Positions 11,728 through 24,055 of a stretch of 64,000 bases of DNA are shown here, one piece after another. The stretch is from contig JAQFWX010000006.1 in NCBI GenBank assembly GCA_027605045.1, positions 1,116,001 through 1,180,000 of the forward strand, read 5' to 3'. Each line of letters starts with the position of its first letter. Position 1 is the first letter of the stretch. The position numbers were made by a program, and so were the translations under genes. The notes under the pieces are model-generated. The model saw only the letters and a list, made by a program, of their open reading frames with translations, made no database searches and was not told the origin of the DNA. This DNA is from Phallus indusiatus (taxonomy: Eukaryota > Basidiomycota > Agaricomycetes > Phallales > Phallaceae).

Positions 11728-14700
11728 ATGTCGGAAACAGCTAGTTTAAACAGAATAGAAATGCATGCAATTAGTAGCGGCGGCGGCGGCGTTTCAAAGG
11801 TCAGTTTTCCAACCGGCTTGGAATCTGAAGCTGAGGGTGGTGAAATTTCTGGGAGTGTTAAATCGGATAAGCTCTCACAGGACGATCCAAATACTCATGA
11901 TGATCGTGGTTGTTTGGACAATGACCACGACGAACGTCAAAGAACCGATATGTCCATTCAAACCAACAGTTTTAGGTCACTACGGACAAACCATAAGCCA
12001 GCGTCCTTGAACGAGGAGAAAAGCGAACATTCTCATGCTCAGGCTGCCGACGCTGTACCAATGAATGATGGACGGACGGACGAGAATATGGAAAGATTGG
12101 TAGGCCTCTTCCGCGAATTTCTGGGTCAGTTTCTCGTTTTGAGGTTCAGATGAGAATATCTCTGGCGCTGACACTGCATTTAACTTGTAGAGGCTGCATC
12201 CAATCCAGGTCCAGAAACGTCCAATAATGATTCTAATGCTCCTTACGCTCAACGAAACACGTCAGGACGCAAGAGACTTTTCGGATTGAAAAAGGGTTTA
12301 TCGCCAGAGAGTGGTTGTGAGTGTTTTTTTAAGTAATTCGATCTTGTTTACGCACTTTTAACGTCTCGCCGCATAAGCGAGCAATCGATATGACTACGAG
12401 CAGAAATATCCACGAGATCGATTTGGAGAAGAGACAGCGCCAAACGCTCGGATTTGGTTGACCTACCTTGACGAAGCCGAGGCATTTGATCGTGAAAGAG
12501 TAGAAGGATGGAAAGAGACGGTTGATGTCCTCCTAGTTTTCGTATGAGAATTTTGTTTCTTATTTAATTTAAAACTTATTTCCCGTCAGGCTGGTCTCTT
12601 TTCCGGTGTTATAACGACGTTCATCTCACAGGCGTCTCAAAGCCTTCAGCAAGATAATACACAAGTTACCGCGTCGTTACAATTCGAAACGGTCCAAATA
12701 CTCAGGGCACAGTTCAGTGGGCTACCGATAAGCAATGTACCCTCCTCAACGATAACCCCTAGTTCACCATTCGCACCGTCAACAAACGCATCTTTGGTGA
12801 ACGGTCTATGGTTCACCAGCCTGGCGATTACACTATCTGCAGCACTGTTTGCTGTTCTCGCTAAGCAATGGTTGTATTACTACATGGCTTCGATTTCCGG
12901 AACACCAAATGAAAAAGTAAGGGCGAGGCAATTGCGGTTCAACGGTTTCGAACAGTGGAAAGTCGCAGCAATCGTCGATCTCCTCCCTATCCTTCTTCAC
13001 ATTTCTGTCGGTCTGTTCCTCACGGGGATTATGATACTACTGTTCCCACTGAATACTCATATCGCCTGGACGATTGTCGCGATTACGGGAATCACTTTTA
13101 CTCTATATTTTATCTCGGTGATGTTACCCATTTGGTATCCAGAATGCCCATATACCACCTCGTTGACGATTTACGCTGGAATCCTTTTTTTCGTCCTGCG
13201 AGGAATTTTTCGTTGGGCTAGAACGATCTTGGATAACACCTCTCGGGCTGTTTGGGAAAAAGCAAATTTCCAAGCTCGGCGTACGATTCAGTATCTCATT
13301 CACTACATCCTGGGCGTCTTCCGATGTCTTTTCATGTTCATCTCGAAGTTGGCTGGTGACATTCGCCGCGGCCTTGGAAGACATCTGCCTAGAATATTCT
13401 CTGGGGAATTCCCGAAATTCACAAAGTGGAGAGAAGAGAATATAAAGCAAGCTGTCTCAAACGCAACTTTTCTTGATTCCCAGGCGGTCAAATGGCTTTA
13501 CACGGCCTCGGCTGATAAGAGTGTTCATCGGATTATTGCTCGCTCTGTAGCTGTTCACCCCACTCTCGCTGAACAGTTTGAAGAGGCTAGCGGTGCACTC
13601 TCTCATACTCTTGAGGTCAGCGAGACAAATGTCCAGGATTTGCGTTATGGACTTTGTCTGGATTTCTTGAGTGGTGACAGTCATCACTGGGATCTACTCG
13701 ATTATATCTCCGATCATGTGGCCGAGAGTGAGCTGGAGGAAGGAGAGTGTGAAACCTATCTTCGCCTTCCAATGATAAACTTCAGTTACAACATCTGGTC
13801 GGAGCTGATATGCCAACCCGATTTCTCGCTGAAATTCAATCAACTATCCCTCAACAGTTTAATCACCGGCGATGATTCCGTCAAGCTCCCGCTAGCCATG
13901 TGGTGTTGCCTCCTAAAAGAGACATCACGGAGTCGTACAATAGCTGCGCATATACTCAAGCGTCAAGCGCCAAGTCTAAATATCTTCTGTTTGAGTGTTG
14001 ATCCCACTCGTGAACTTGTAAATAACGCGGGGTTAGTATCCTTCGATAGTGGCGAGTTGGGATGGTGGAAATTCGAATACCTCTTTGATTTCTTCAAACT
14101 TGGAAAACCTGACTTTTCCTCAGAAACCAAATCCTATGCAACATGCTATCATCTCCTTATCACTGTCTACCGCCAGCTTACTTCCGATCAACCGTTTATT
14201 ACCAACGAAGAAGAGAGACAGAAGTCATTGGAAAATCTATTTGACAGCTTTTGTTCGTACTATCGTTCCTCTACTGAGAGACCCGACGACCGCTTCACTT
14301 TCTTCAAAGAGATTCTCTGCGTGGACTCCTTCTGGTCCGAGTCTATGACGGATGACGCCAGATATGAGGCAGCACTGTGCCTGGGCAAGATTAGGGCCAA
14401 AGAGGCTGCCTTATTTCCTTGTATGGATTATCACGAGCTGTCTCTCATATATCAATGTTGTTCACGAAATCTCAACCGAAGCTTATCACTTCACACATCT
14501 CCCATTTTCACAGTCTTGCTCCTGTCACAGAACCGCCACCATTTATTCACAATCCTCTCGAATGACCCCAAAGCCGTGTCCAACTTATCGACATGTCTTC
14601 GAAACCTGGGGAATTGTCACTATCCGAACGAAGAGGGCAAAGTCATATACCCACTCTTAATGGACCTCCTCAAGTCTGTGAAGATGCCTCTGTTCACTCA

Positions 14701-15193
14701 TTTCTACAACTTGTCCGTGCTCGTCCGACTATGGGAACTATTTTTGAAGTTCGAACAGGATCCGAAACAATTTTTCCTCGTTGTAAAATCGAAACTTGAC
14801 AGAGAAAAGTTGGATGAGCTGTTTATTACCATGAAAGCTCGAGAACCACTCAACTCCACGGACCTGTCCTTCTATCTCAGATTTTACGACAACATAAACA
14901 GGGCAGACTTTGATCGTCGGTTGCAGGCGTCTTTACGCGTGTTTGGACAAATGATAGGTCGGCCCCAGCCTGAGGAACTATCTACACTCTCGGGTGCAAT
15001 GTTGGGCAACGATCATGACAATGAAGAGCGTGCCCAAATTTTCGGACCGAATGAGGTATTTCTTCCCAAGGTTTATCATTATCCGATTGTATGCTAAGAG
15101 ATAATATGTGCACAGCGGCAAGTCTTTCGCTCCGTAACTAATTGGACGAAAAAAGCATTTGGATACTTGTGGTCGAAGCCATTCATCAAATAA
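11728..15193 (+). CDS. DUF6535-family membrane protein, copy B (intact)
   Basis: This is the only complete member of the array. Inferred exons are 11728-12124, 12191-12316, 12378-12541, 12590-15055 and 15116-15193, giving 1076 residues. All junctions have GT...AG and keep frame, and copies C and D support the first three introns. The N-terminus (about 1-130) is Ser/Asp/Glu-rich and probably disordered. A basic patch, GRKRLFGLKKG, follows. The DUF6535 domain starts near YPRDRFGEE (about residue 180) and contains DVLLVFAGLFSG and LWFTSLAITLSAALFAVLAKQW. Hydrophobic helices lie at roughly 225-245, 300-320, 353-380, 386-410 and 418-436. The remaining 640 residues look soluble and helical. The short last exon encodes a basic tail with WTKKAFGYLW. 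Function is unknown in this family; position in a membrane is inferred from the helices. Confidence 0.85.
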
Positions 15194-15690
15194 CAAATTC
15201 TTGTCGTAGATTGGGGTGCTGGTATAAATCTTCGGTGAGGTATGGAGAGCTCAGAGTCGTGTCAAACATACATGTAGTTCAAAAACACTGCGATATCGGA
15301 TGATTGAATTTGTTATTTGTACTGTGTATCTATAAACAGATACTGATTTCGAATACTGACGCTAAGAATTAATCCTCTCGTTTCAGCGTGTACTAAGAGT
15401 GATAAAAACCCCAAAATCTATTGAGAAAGTCGGGAACTCGAAACGGAGATTCATATTAAATCGAGAACGAGGAATCCTGGGCTGTCACTGAAATCAAAAG
15501 ACAACAAACGTATATGTACAACAAATGGAAACAAACAAACATACATAAGTCCGAGATAGCATGGTCGAACAAGGACAGACGAAATTTTCTAAAAAAAAAT
15601 CTAAAGGTAGTCAATCAAAAAAATTGGGTAAATTGTCGGCGTAAATGTAAGTGGTGATGAGAAACGAATATGAAGGAGCGTTGGTTGGAA
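15194..15690. other. 3' flank of copy B
   Basis: This is non-coding. It aligns with the 3' flank of copy D (34978-35640), including the shared block GAGGTATGGAGAGCTCAGAG. Nothing else is seen. Confidence 0.5.
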
Positions 15691-15693
15691 GGA

Positions 15694-17445
15694 CTATAAC
15701 GTTAAACCAAAGAAAGCAGCCGGGGAGATTAGAATTGCAGAAAAGCAAAATAGTGGATGAAAGAACGAAAGCGGCGGCGGCGGACTACCACCAGGGACGT
15801 TTGAAAAACTTGCAGAGACGATTGTACTAGGAGCGCTGCTACTCTTCACATCCGTAGAAGTCGTGTCCTCATGCTTCTTTTTCAATTTGCTATTATTGAG
15901 AACATCAATGGCAACACCGTCTTTACGTTCCGCGTTGTTACCAGCTTTCTTCCCATTCGAATTGAAGCCCGAGTTAGCAGAAGCAAACTTACTCGTCTAG
16001 GTCTAATCGTTACATAACGTTCGTCAAATTGGATATAAGAGACGACGGAGATGTAATTGATGGCGCAGGATGTGACATCGACGTTGAGGTTGCATGTTTG
16101 TTAGACATTGTGATGTTTTTGGGGCGAAGGCTTTTGCTATTGTGGGCTTGAGCTTGAATTGGAAGTTGAAGTGGGCTGCAGGCTAGGACTAGACGAAAGC
16201 TTCTTTGAAGGAAGTGGATTTTGGACCAACTGTACCATTCGAACTTGAAGGGAAGAGCACCATGGGATCCGTGTTAATCGCTAAATCCGGACGAGGATAT
16301 GGAGGAAAAGACGAGGGTGAAGGACGCAGTCTGTTGGGCGGCGACAGCGATGGGGATGGCGCAAGAGTACGAGTGATGGAGGTAGTAGTATAGTGGGTGG
16401 AGAAGCCCCGGTCGTTGTTGACAAAAATCCTGGCGACGGAGGTACAGGACTCGAAGACACAGTTGTACTATCCACAACCATATTACCATCAGCACCACTA
16501 GTGCCAATTGACTGCAACCGAAACTGGGCCTGAGGCACGACCAGGAGGAACGACCAGGAGGAACGACCAGGAGGAACGACCAGGAGGAACGACCAGGAGG
16601 AACGACCAGGAGGAACGACCAGGAGGAACGACCAGGAGGAACGACCAGGAGGAACGACCAGGAGGAACGACCAGGAGGAACGACCAGGAGGAACGACCAG
16701 GAGGAACGACCAGGAGGAACGACCAGGAGGAACGACCAGGAGGAACGACCAGGAGGAACGACCAGGAGGAACGACCAGGAGGAACGACCAGGAGGAACGA
16801 CCAGGAGGAACGACCAGGAGGAACGACCAGGAGGAACGACCAGGAGGAACGACCAGGAGGAACGACCAGGAGGAACGACCAGGAGGAACGACCAGGAGGA
16901 ACGACCAGGAGGAACGACCAGGAGGAGTAAAAGATCTACACGCTACAGGCAGCCGTAACGCTCGCAGACATACTTTCGCTGTCACCGTATGGACCTTCAG
17001 CATCAGCAGCATCCCCACTATCAGTCGCATGTCCTGCAGTCCTGCACGATGGCCACAGGATGCCGTAACCGATGGCGATTCGTCTGACTATCATGAAACA
17101 CTCGTCTAGCATCATCACTTTTCCAGTGGTACTATCCACGCCTATATGACCATCAGTAGCACTAGCACCATTCGCTGCAACCGTAACTGGGCCAGGACCG
17201 AGACCAGAAGGCAAAAGAGATACACTATAAGCAGTCGTAACACTCGATTCAGCGTCAGTAGCATCCCTACTATCAGTTTCATGACCTGCATGACTCACAG
17301 TATGGCGATTCGTCCGATTGTCTGCAAGACCCGTTTAGCATCATCAATGCATCACGACCCGCCGAACTCTCTTGCCTCATCAGCACTTTTCTCGCTGACG
17401 ACACTACCTTCTTCTTCGTCAATCTACGCAAGCCTCGTGGTGTAA
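15694..17445 (-). pseudogene. Ser/Pro-rich gene of unknown function, copy 1 (with minisatellite)
   Basis: This is the minus-strand counterpart of the copies at 24940-26345 and 35820-36850. The upstream end (about 17445-17380) encodes RVTPRGLRRLTKKK, shared with copy 2. A Ser/Thr/Ala-rich segment with HAGHETDSRDATDAE follows, and a variant of that segment is repeated about 260 bp downstream (HATDSGDAADAE), so part of the gene is internally duplicated. The coding frame is then occupied by the 13-bp tandem array (16538-16927). The conserved C-terminal block seen in copies 2 and 3 (MKRPRI...SAEEAKSLGIEEW) is missing, apparently deleted near 15790. Frames are broken in several places. I do not recognise the family. 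Confidence 0.45.
16538..16927. repeat. 13-bp minisatellite, 30 perfect copies
   Basis: The unit (plus strand, one phase) is ACGACCAGGAGGA. It repeats 30 times over 390 bp with no mismatch that I can see. Because 13 is not a multiple of 3, every frame reads as a 13-residue repeat: RPGGTTRRNDQEE ten times on the plus strand and PPGRSSWSFLLVV ten times on the minus strand. The array interrupts the Ser/Pro-rich copy 1. The equivalent positions of copies 2 and 3 have no array. Confidence 0.95.
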
Positions 17446-17747
17446 CCCGTTCACTTTGGGGTGTAGGCGTGCGGGCTGGTGAACTGGAAAAACGGGTAGA
17501 GGAGGTGATGGCGTTGATGGAGGTTCCAGATCTTCATCCGATTGAGTGTGAATATCACCGTTGGCGGTAACGGCAGTAGCAGCTGGATCTCTATTTAAAC
17601 GGGTCCAACATTTGGAGTTGGATTAGCTGCGCCAGGGGAAAAGCTGGGTAGAAAAAAGACGAGGGTAAATGAATGGTTGAGCGATTCAAGTTGCTGTTGT
17701 AGAGAGACTGGATGATGGGGACGCAGAGTTAGCAGGCGTCATCGACA

Positions 17748-18700
17748 GTGCAAAACAAGATTCCTTTGGACGCGCTCGTCCCATCCGCTGATTTCCGAAT
17801 AGACGCTCACGCTTGCGTCATGTCATACTGTGACTCTGTAATTGACGCTCGATGCACTGTACGATGTCCATCCTCAGTGTTGATAAACTTGAGCACTGCG
17901 CAAAGGATGGTACCTCCGTTACAGGCTTGTTTCTTAAGATGTAGGTCTTCCTATTTAGCTTGGAAAAAATGTCTTGCTCAGGCGAACCAAGGCTCAGAAA
18001 AATTCCAAATTTAGTTCGGCAGGATCTCCTGCTCCCACGTCTCCGACACCTGTAAGACGCAAACTGCGTTCTAAAATATACATTCCTATTCCGATATCTT
18101 CATCATCACTTGTATTGCCGGCTCGAAAACATGCTAAGAGAGCCAAGTTGGAGAGACACGCGATTTTGGGACATTGGACATGGACATGACGGACCGTCCC
18201 CCTCCAATTGTAATCACCGAATCTTCCTCTCCATCTAAACACTATTTAACCACTCTTTCAATGAAATCAAAGCCTTCTTCTATGGTTACTGTCAATGTAG
18301 CTGCATCACAGGCACCTGACCCGGAGTTGCAGAATGTTCCTATCGAATATCTCGTCGACAAACTCAGAACGACAGGTACAGAGTACGTCTGACCTTTTTG
18401 TATTCTACTGTCTGCAATCCTAATTCTCGTTTGTAAAATGCCTCAATCCGCGATCAAGCCACCCACAAACTGCCTACCCCCCCGAACTTAAGCTCTTTAT
18501 TCATTCCTCTGCATTCACACCGCCATCTCACATTTTCTACCCCTCTCATCACTAATACATTCCCACTTCTTCTCGCCTACCTCTCCATTATGCAAACCCA
18601 AAATCTCTCCGCAGTCCCCCTCCTACAACCTTTCTAACCATCTCAAACCCAACACCTCACTGCCTCCGAATCACAACCCTCGGCCCTCCTCCAGTCACCC
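17748..18700 (+). pseudogene. Gene fragment X, copy 2
   Basis: This has the same order of segments as copy 1: TSPTPVRRKLRSK (about 18030-18070), LDMDMTDRPPPIVITESSSP (about 18172-18235), MVTVNVAASQAPDPEL (about 18280-18330) and PIEYLVDKLRTTG before a possible GTACAG splice site near 18375. Comparison with copy 4, where the Arg-rich part runs straight into the MDM part, indicates a frameshift near 18150 here. The region 18430-18700 aligns with 10800-11100 of copy 1 but is broken. It sits head-to-head with the Ser/Pro-rich copy 1. Confidence 0.4.
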
Positions 18701-19885
18701 ACACAGCTCGTTGGAGCACTAGCACGAACTTACATCGCGCAAGCTCTCCTAGCGCAAGCAGCACGCGTTCATAGCTTGTGGGCTGACATGGTTGCCCTTG
18801 CCAGCGTGTCTGATGAGCTCTTGTGGAGGGTCGTTCAGGTTGTATAAGCCATTTTGATTGCTGCTTTGGAGATTAGCATGTCAGCGCAGTAGGGTTGGTA
18901 GTGGAAAGGCCTTTTACTTATAATACCATTTCAATCAAAGGTCTTTATGAGCATGCGATGACTGCAATCTGTAAGAAGATTCGTACAAGGCAATAACGGA
19001 CAGCAAAATCGCTGGTTCAAACGGCCATTGAGACAAACTGATAACAGTATTATTTGCTGAATTAATGCCTAATTGCATCGGGAATTTTCGCTAGCCGGTA
19101 TAGGGGTTCTGCTACGAACGGATTACGTTGGTTGTGAGTAACAGCTCAGTTTGAACTCAAGACGTCGGGGTAAGGATGAAAGGAGCGAAACCCACGAACG
19201 CGCAATTCATGCGCGAGACTCTATAAAGTGTCAGACAAACCAACGCATGTTGGTCTTTCGCGTAGATGTTCAAGGCAACCTTACATCAAATTGGTACTGA
19301 CCCAACGCAATCCACGTTTAATCTTATCATGGCAGTAATCAGTGATAGCGCCGAAAAATGAAAACACCTACACATAGCCGACTGCATAGATCTCGATGCA
19401 ATTTGGATGGTGTCCATCAAGCATCAAGTCTCCTGAAGCTCGTATTGTTCCTCCCGGCAACCTTTGCCGAGGCCAAAAGTCCTTTATTCACGGTGAAATA
19501 AACTGTACGTGCATAGCAAATACAATCTCCTCCCAACGATCGCCTTCACAAATTGAAGTTTCATCTAACTTTATCTTTCCAAGCAGACGTCTGACAGTTC
19601 TTTGTTATTCTAGAATTGTCGCTAACTATCGCCAATTTAAAATTGCAGTGTTTTTGATTTGATTATCGCAGTAGGAGCATTTGCTATCCAATCAGATTGG
19701 TTCACAGAGACTTTTGAACTGCCGCGCACAGGTTGAAATGCGAGGCGACTGACGTTTGACAAGGTCCGTACTAGTAGTATTAAATAGACAGTACGAGTCG
19801 GTTTGATAATATTCTGTGGCAACGTTATAAGCATCCCCAACGCCTCAACACGAAATCATATCTCGCAAGTGACGGTCTCACCTAT
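18701..19885. other. Intergenic region upstream of DUF6535 copy C
   Basis: I see no gene. 19000-19400 is similar to 30185-30540 (upstream of copy D), and 19630-19885 matches the promoter-proximal DNA of copies B and D. This shows the duplicated unit extends through the intergenic DNA. Confidence 0.45.
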
Positions 19886-22800
19886 ATGTTCGAAACAGCT
19901 AGTTTGAATGGGATAGAAATGCACGCCATTAGCAGTGGCACCCTTCCATGGGCCGAGCATCAAAACAACGATCCCGGAACTGAAGGCGAAATCTCTGGGA
20001 GTGTCAAATTGGATAAGCTCCCACAGGACGATCCGGATGCACATGGTAATAATCATGGTTGTTCGAACAATGACCATGACCAAGTTGAAGGAACCGATGC
20101 GCCCATTCAAATCGACAGTTCCAAGCCATCACGGACAAACGATAAACCGACTGAGGAGAAAAACGAACATTCTCAGGGTCAGGCTGCCGGTGCTGTACCA
20201 ATGAATGGCGGACGGATGGATGAGAATATGGAAATATTGGTAGGCCTCTTCCGCGAGTTTCTCGGTTAGTTTCTCGTTTTGAGGTTCAGATGAAAATATC
20301 TCTGGCGCTGACACTGCGTTTTATGGTAGAGACTGCATCCGACCTCGGGCCAGGAACATCCAATAATCCTAATCCTCCTCACACTCAACAAAACATGAGA
20401 GGAAGCAAGAGGCTCTTCGGGTTGAAAAAGGGATTATCGCCAGACGTTGGTTGTGAGTGTTTCTTTAAGTAACTCGATGTCATCTGTACACTTTTAACAT
20501 CTCGCAACATAAGCAAATAATCGATACGACTACGAGCAAAAATATCCACGAGATGAATTCGGGAAAGAGACAGCGGCTAATGCTCGGATTTGGTTGACTT
20601 ACCTTGACGAAGCTGAGGCATTTGATCGCGAGAGAGTAGAAGGGTGGAAAGAGACGGTTGATGTTCTCCTAGTTTTTGTAGGTATAAGTTTCTTTGTTAT
20701 TACATTTTTCGAAACTTATCTCTCATGTTAGGCTGGTCTCTTTTCCGGCGTTATAACGACATTCATTTCACAATCTTCCACAAACCTTCAGCAAGATAAC
20801 ACACAGGTTACCGCGTCGTTACAATTCGAAACAGTTCAAATACTCAGGGCACAGTTCAGTGGACTACCTATAAGCAATGTACCCTCCTCAACGATAACCC
20901 CTAGTTCACCATTCGCACCATCAACAAATGCATCTTTGGTGAACGGTCTATGGTTCACCAGCCTGGCGATTACGCTATCTGCAGCGCTGTTTGCAGTTCT
21001 GGCTAAACAATGGTTATATTATTACATGGCTTCGATTTCTGGAACGGCAAATGAAAAAGTGAGGGCGAGGCAATTACGGTTCAACGGTTTCGAACAGTGG
21101 AAGGTCGCAGCAATCGTCGACCTCCTTCCTATCCTTCTTCACACCGCTGTCGGTCTTTTCCTCACAGGGATTATGATACTATTGTTTCCACTGGATGCTC
21201 ATATTGCTTGGACCATTGTCACAATCACGGGAATTACTTTTACATTATACTTCGTCTCCGTGGTGTTACCCATTTGGTATCCAGAATGCCCATATACCAC
21301 CTCGTTGACGATTTACGCCGGAATCCTTTTTTTCGTTCTGCGAGGAATTTTTCGTTGGGCTAGCACGATCTTGGATAAAAGCTCTCGGGCTGTTTGGGAA
21401 AAAGCGAATTTCCAAGCTTGGCGTACAATTCAGCATCTCATTCAGTACATCCTGGGCGTCTTCCGACGTCTTTTCATGTTCATCTCGAAGTTGGCTCGTG
21501 AAATTCGCCGCGGTCTTGGAAGATATCTGCCTAGAATATTCTCTGGGGAATTCCCGAAATTCACCAAGTGGAGAGAAGAGAATATCAAGCAAGCTATCAA
21601 AAATGCGACTTCTCTCGACTTCCAGGCAGTCAAATGGCTTTACACGGCCTCGGCTGATAGGAGCATTCATCGAATTATTGCTCGCTCTGTAGCTGTTCAC
21701 CCCACTCTCGCTGAACAGTTCAAAGAGGCTAGCGGCGCACTCTCTCGTACTCTTGAGGTCAACGAGACAAATGTCCAGGATTTGCGTTATGGACTTTTTC
21801 TAGATCTCTTGAGTGATGGCAGTCATCACTGGCGTCTACTCGATGATCATGTGGCCGAAAGTGAGCTGGAGGAAGGAGAGCGTAAAACCTATCTTCGCTT
21901 TCCGATCAGAATTTTCAGTTTCCATATCATGTTGAAACTCTCGAGACTCAGATCCGATGAACTATCCCTCGATCGTTTAATCGCCGGTGATGATTCTGTC
22001 AAGCTCCCACTAGCCATGTGGTGTTGCCTCCTAAAACAGACACAGAATTCATGGGATGATACAATGGCTGTGCATATACTCAAGTCTCAAGTGTCGATCT
22101 TCCATTTGGGTGTTGATCCCACTCGTGAGCTCGTGGATAGCGCGGGGTTAGTATACTTCAATAGTGGCAAGTTGGGATGGTGGAAATTTGAATACCTCTT
22201 TCATTTCTTCGAACTTGGAAAACCTGACTTTTCCTCAGAAACCAAATCCTATGCAACACGCTATCGTCTCTTCATCACCATCTACCGCCAGCTTACCTCC
22301 CATGATCCGTTGATCACACACAAAGAAGAGAGACAGAGGTCATTGGAACATCTATTTAGCAGCTTTTCGTCGTACTCTCGTCACACCACTGTATTTCGGA
22401 CACCCGACAACCACTTCAATTTTTTCAAAGACATTTTCTGCATGCACTCATTCTGGTCCGAGTCTATGACGAATGACGCCAGATATAAGGCAGCGCGGTG
22501 CCTGGGCGAGATTAGCGCCAAAGAGGCTAGCTTGTTTCCTCTTACTGATTATCGCGAGCTCTCTCTCATATATCAGTGGTGTTCACGAGATCTCGGTCGA
22601 TACTTATCAGAATGCACATCTCGCATTTTCACAGTTTTGCTCTTGTCACGGAACCGCCACCATTTATCCACAATCCTCTCTAATGACCCCGAAGCCGTGT
22701 CCAACTTATTAACATGTCTTGGAAACTTGGCGAATTGTTACTATCCAAGCAAAGAGGGCAACGTAATATACCCACTCTTAATGGATCTCCTCAAATCTGT

Positions 22801-23149
22801 GAAAATGCCTCTGTTCACTCATTTCTACAACCCGTCCGTGCTCGTCCGACTATGGGAACTGATTTTGAGGTTCAGACAGGATCCAAAACAATTTTTCCTC
22901 CTTGTGAAATTGAAACTTGACAGAGAACAGTTGGATGGGCTGTTTGCTGCCATGAAAGATCGAGAACGACTCAACTCGACGAATCCGTCCTTCCATTTCA
23001 TATCAGACTATTTCAGGGAAGACTTTGGTTTTCAGTTGCAGGCGTCTTTATCCGTGTTTGGACAAATCATAGGTCGGTCTGAGGAGCCATCTCTGCCCTC
23101 AGATGTGTTGGAAGTCAGCTTATACTTCGGCGAGTCTATGAAGACTTAA
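19886..23149 (+). CDS. DUF6535-family membrane protein, copy C (3' end truncated by LTR)
   Basis: Exons by comparison with copy B are 19886-20264, 20330-20452, 20514-20677 and 20732 onward, all with GT...AG and phase identical to B. Exon 4 is open to 23105, where a solo LTR is inserted. The frame runs on 14 codons into the LTR and stops at 23149. The product would have an intact N-terminus, DUF6535 helices (KQWLYYYMASISG, DLLPILLHTAVGLFL) and most of the C-terminal part, but would lack about the last 50 residues, including the basic last exon. The lost 3' end lies beyond the LTR at 23693-24055. Two short segments (near 21890-21960 and 22030-22110) differ sharply from A, B and D while the flanks are nearly identical. 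Confidence 0.7.
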
Positions 23150-23687
23150 TGTCTGAGTAGTAGTATGATACGTGCGCCTCAGGAGCGAACAGGGAAGGAA
23201 AGGGAATCAGTGGATGTGTGCTCAGAGGGAAGAATAGAAGGAAAATATTGTTATTGTATTTGTAACATAAAGAGGAATTTTTATATACATTATTTGTGCG
23301 ATTTCCGGGAATATGGAATGGTGCTAGTATGCAATTTAAAAGAAATGGAAAATGTGAAAAATCCAGAAAAGTTGAATGAAAAAGGTACAAGGTAACTAAT
23401 TTTGCAAAATATTGACGGACCGGCGCATATACCGAGTGCTGACTAATCTCTGCATAGCCTGTTCGCGCGAGCAACAAGTAGCGACTCAGAGATCTCTAGA
23501 TAGGAGACGTACGGTAGTATAACCTGATGAGGAAAAGTGTAACTACAGGTTGAATACTATATACTATCTGATATGGTCCGTGCATAAGGAAACTACTATG
23601 CGGGATATCTAATATCAGTACTGATCTTAATCAGACCTAAAGGAAGAGTATAACGAGTCATGTGAGATTGCCCACATAATTCCAACA
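23106..23687 (+). mobile_element. Solo LTR (Copia-like ends) inserted in DUF6535 copy C
   Basis: The element begins TGTTGGAA and ends TTCCAACA, the classic TG...CA ends of a Ty1/Copia-type LTR. It is flanked by the 5-bp direct repeat AGATG (23101-23105 and 23688-23692). No internal retroelement sequence remains, so it is a solo LTR left by recombination. It is 582 bp here only because a second element of about 313 bp is nested in it; without that it is about 265 bp. Orientation is arbitrary. Confidence 0.9.
23164..23476 (+). mobile_element. Nested solo-LTR-like element (family 2), copy 1
   Basis: This lies inside the Copia-like LTR, flanked by AGTAG (23159-23163 and 23477-23481). It aligns along its length with the reverse complement of 34304-34647; for example the blocks CAGGGAAGG, GTGTGCTCAGAGGGAA, GGCGCATATA and TAGCCTGTT occur in the same order. 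It ends in CA. The exact left end is uncertain by 2 bp (TATGATAC or TGATAC). Confidence 0.7.
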
Positions 23688-23692
23688 AGATG

Positions 23693-24055
23693 CAATGTTG
23701 GACAACCATCATGGCAATTAAATGAAGAGCGTGCACAGATGCCTGCTCCGAATCAGCTTCCCAATGGGTTTATTATCACTAGACTGTATGCTAAGAGATA
23801 ATATGTACACCGCGGCAAGCCTTTTGCTCAGTGGCTAATTGGACAAAGAAAACGTTCGAATGCGTGTAGTCAAAGCCACTCGCCAATTAATGAATACTAG
23901 TCGCGAACTGGGGTGCGCGTATAGATACCCAAAGAGCTTGGTAAGTGACGTCGAGAGTGAGATAATAAAAACCAAAATGGCGCTTTTATTAAGGAAGCGT
24001 ACATACGTACCAATAGCAGTAGACGTACATAGTATAACAACGTGTCGGTTTTAGA
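23693..24055 (+). pseudogene. Displaced 3' end of DUF6535 copy C
   Basis: This continues copy C past the LTR: the piece encoding AMLDN is followed by DNA matching the last exons of A, B and D. It has a 5-bp insertion that introduces TAA in the GNxxEERAQ region. It has also lost GTATTT at the start of the last intron (CAGCTTCCC instead of CAGGTATTTCTTCCC, about 23748), so the 5' splice site is gone. The exon 5 equivalent (from about 23812) ends at an early TAG. Confidence 0.75.

Noticed and set aside
11780..11800. Expanded GGC triplet tract in exon 1 of copy B
   Set aside because: Only four to five triplets (a short Gly run); too short to call a meaningful expansion.
16538..16927. Possible CRISPR array
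   Set aside because: Repeats are directly adjacent with no spacers and the host is a eukaryote; it is a minisatellite.
16508..16930. 140-codon plus-strand frame with ten 13-residue repeats
   Set aside because: Same artefact of the minisatellite; no start context or flanking coding signal.
16281..17030. 249-codon minus-strand frame made mostly of a 13-residue repeat
   Set aside because: Its length comes from the 13-bp tandem array, which is open in several frames; it is not evidence of a gene by itself.
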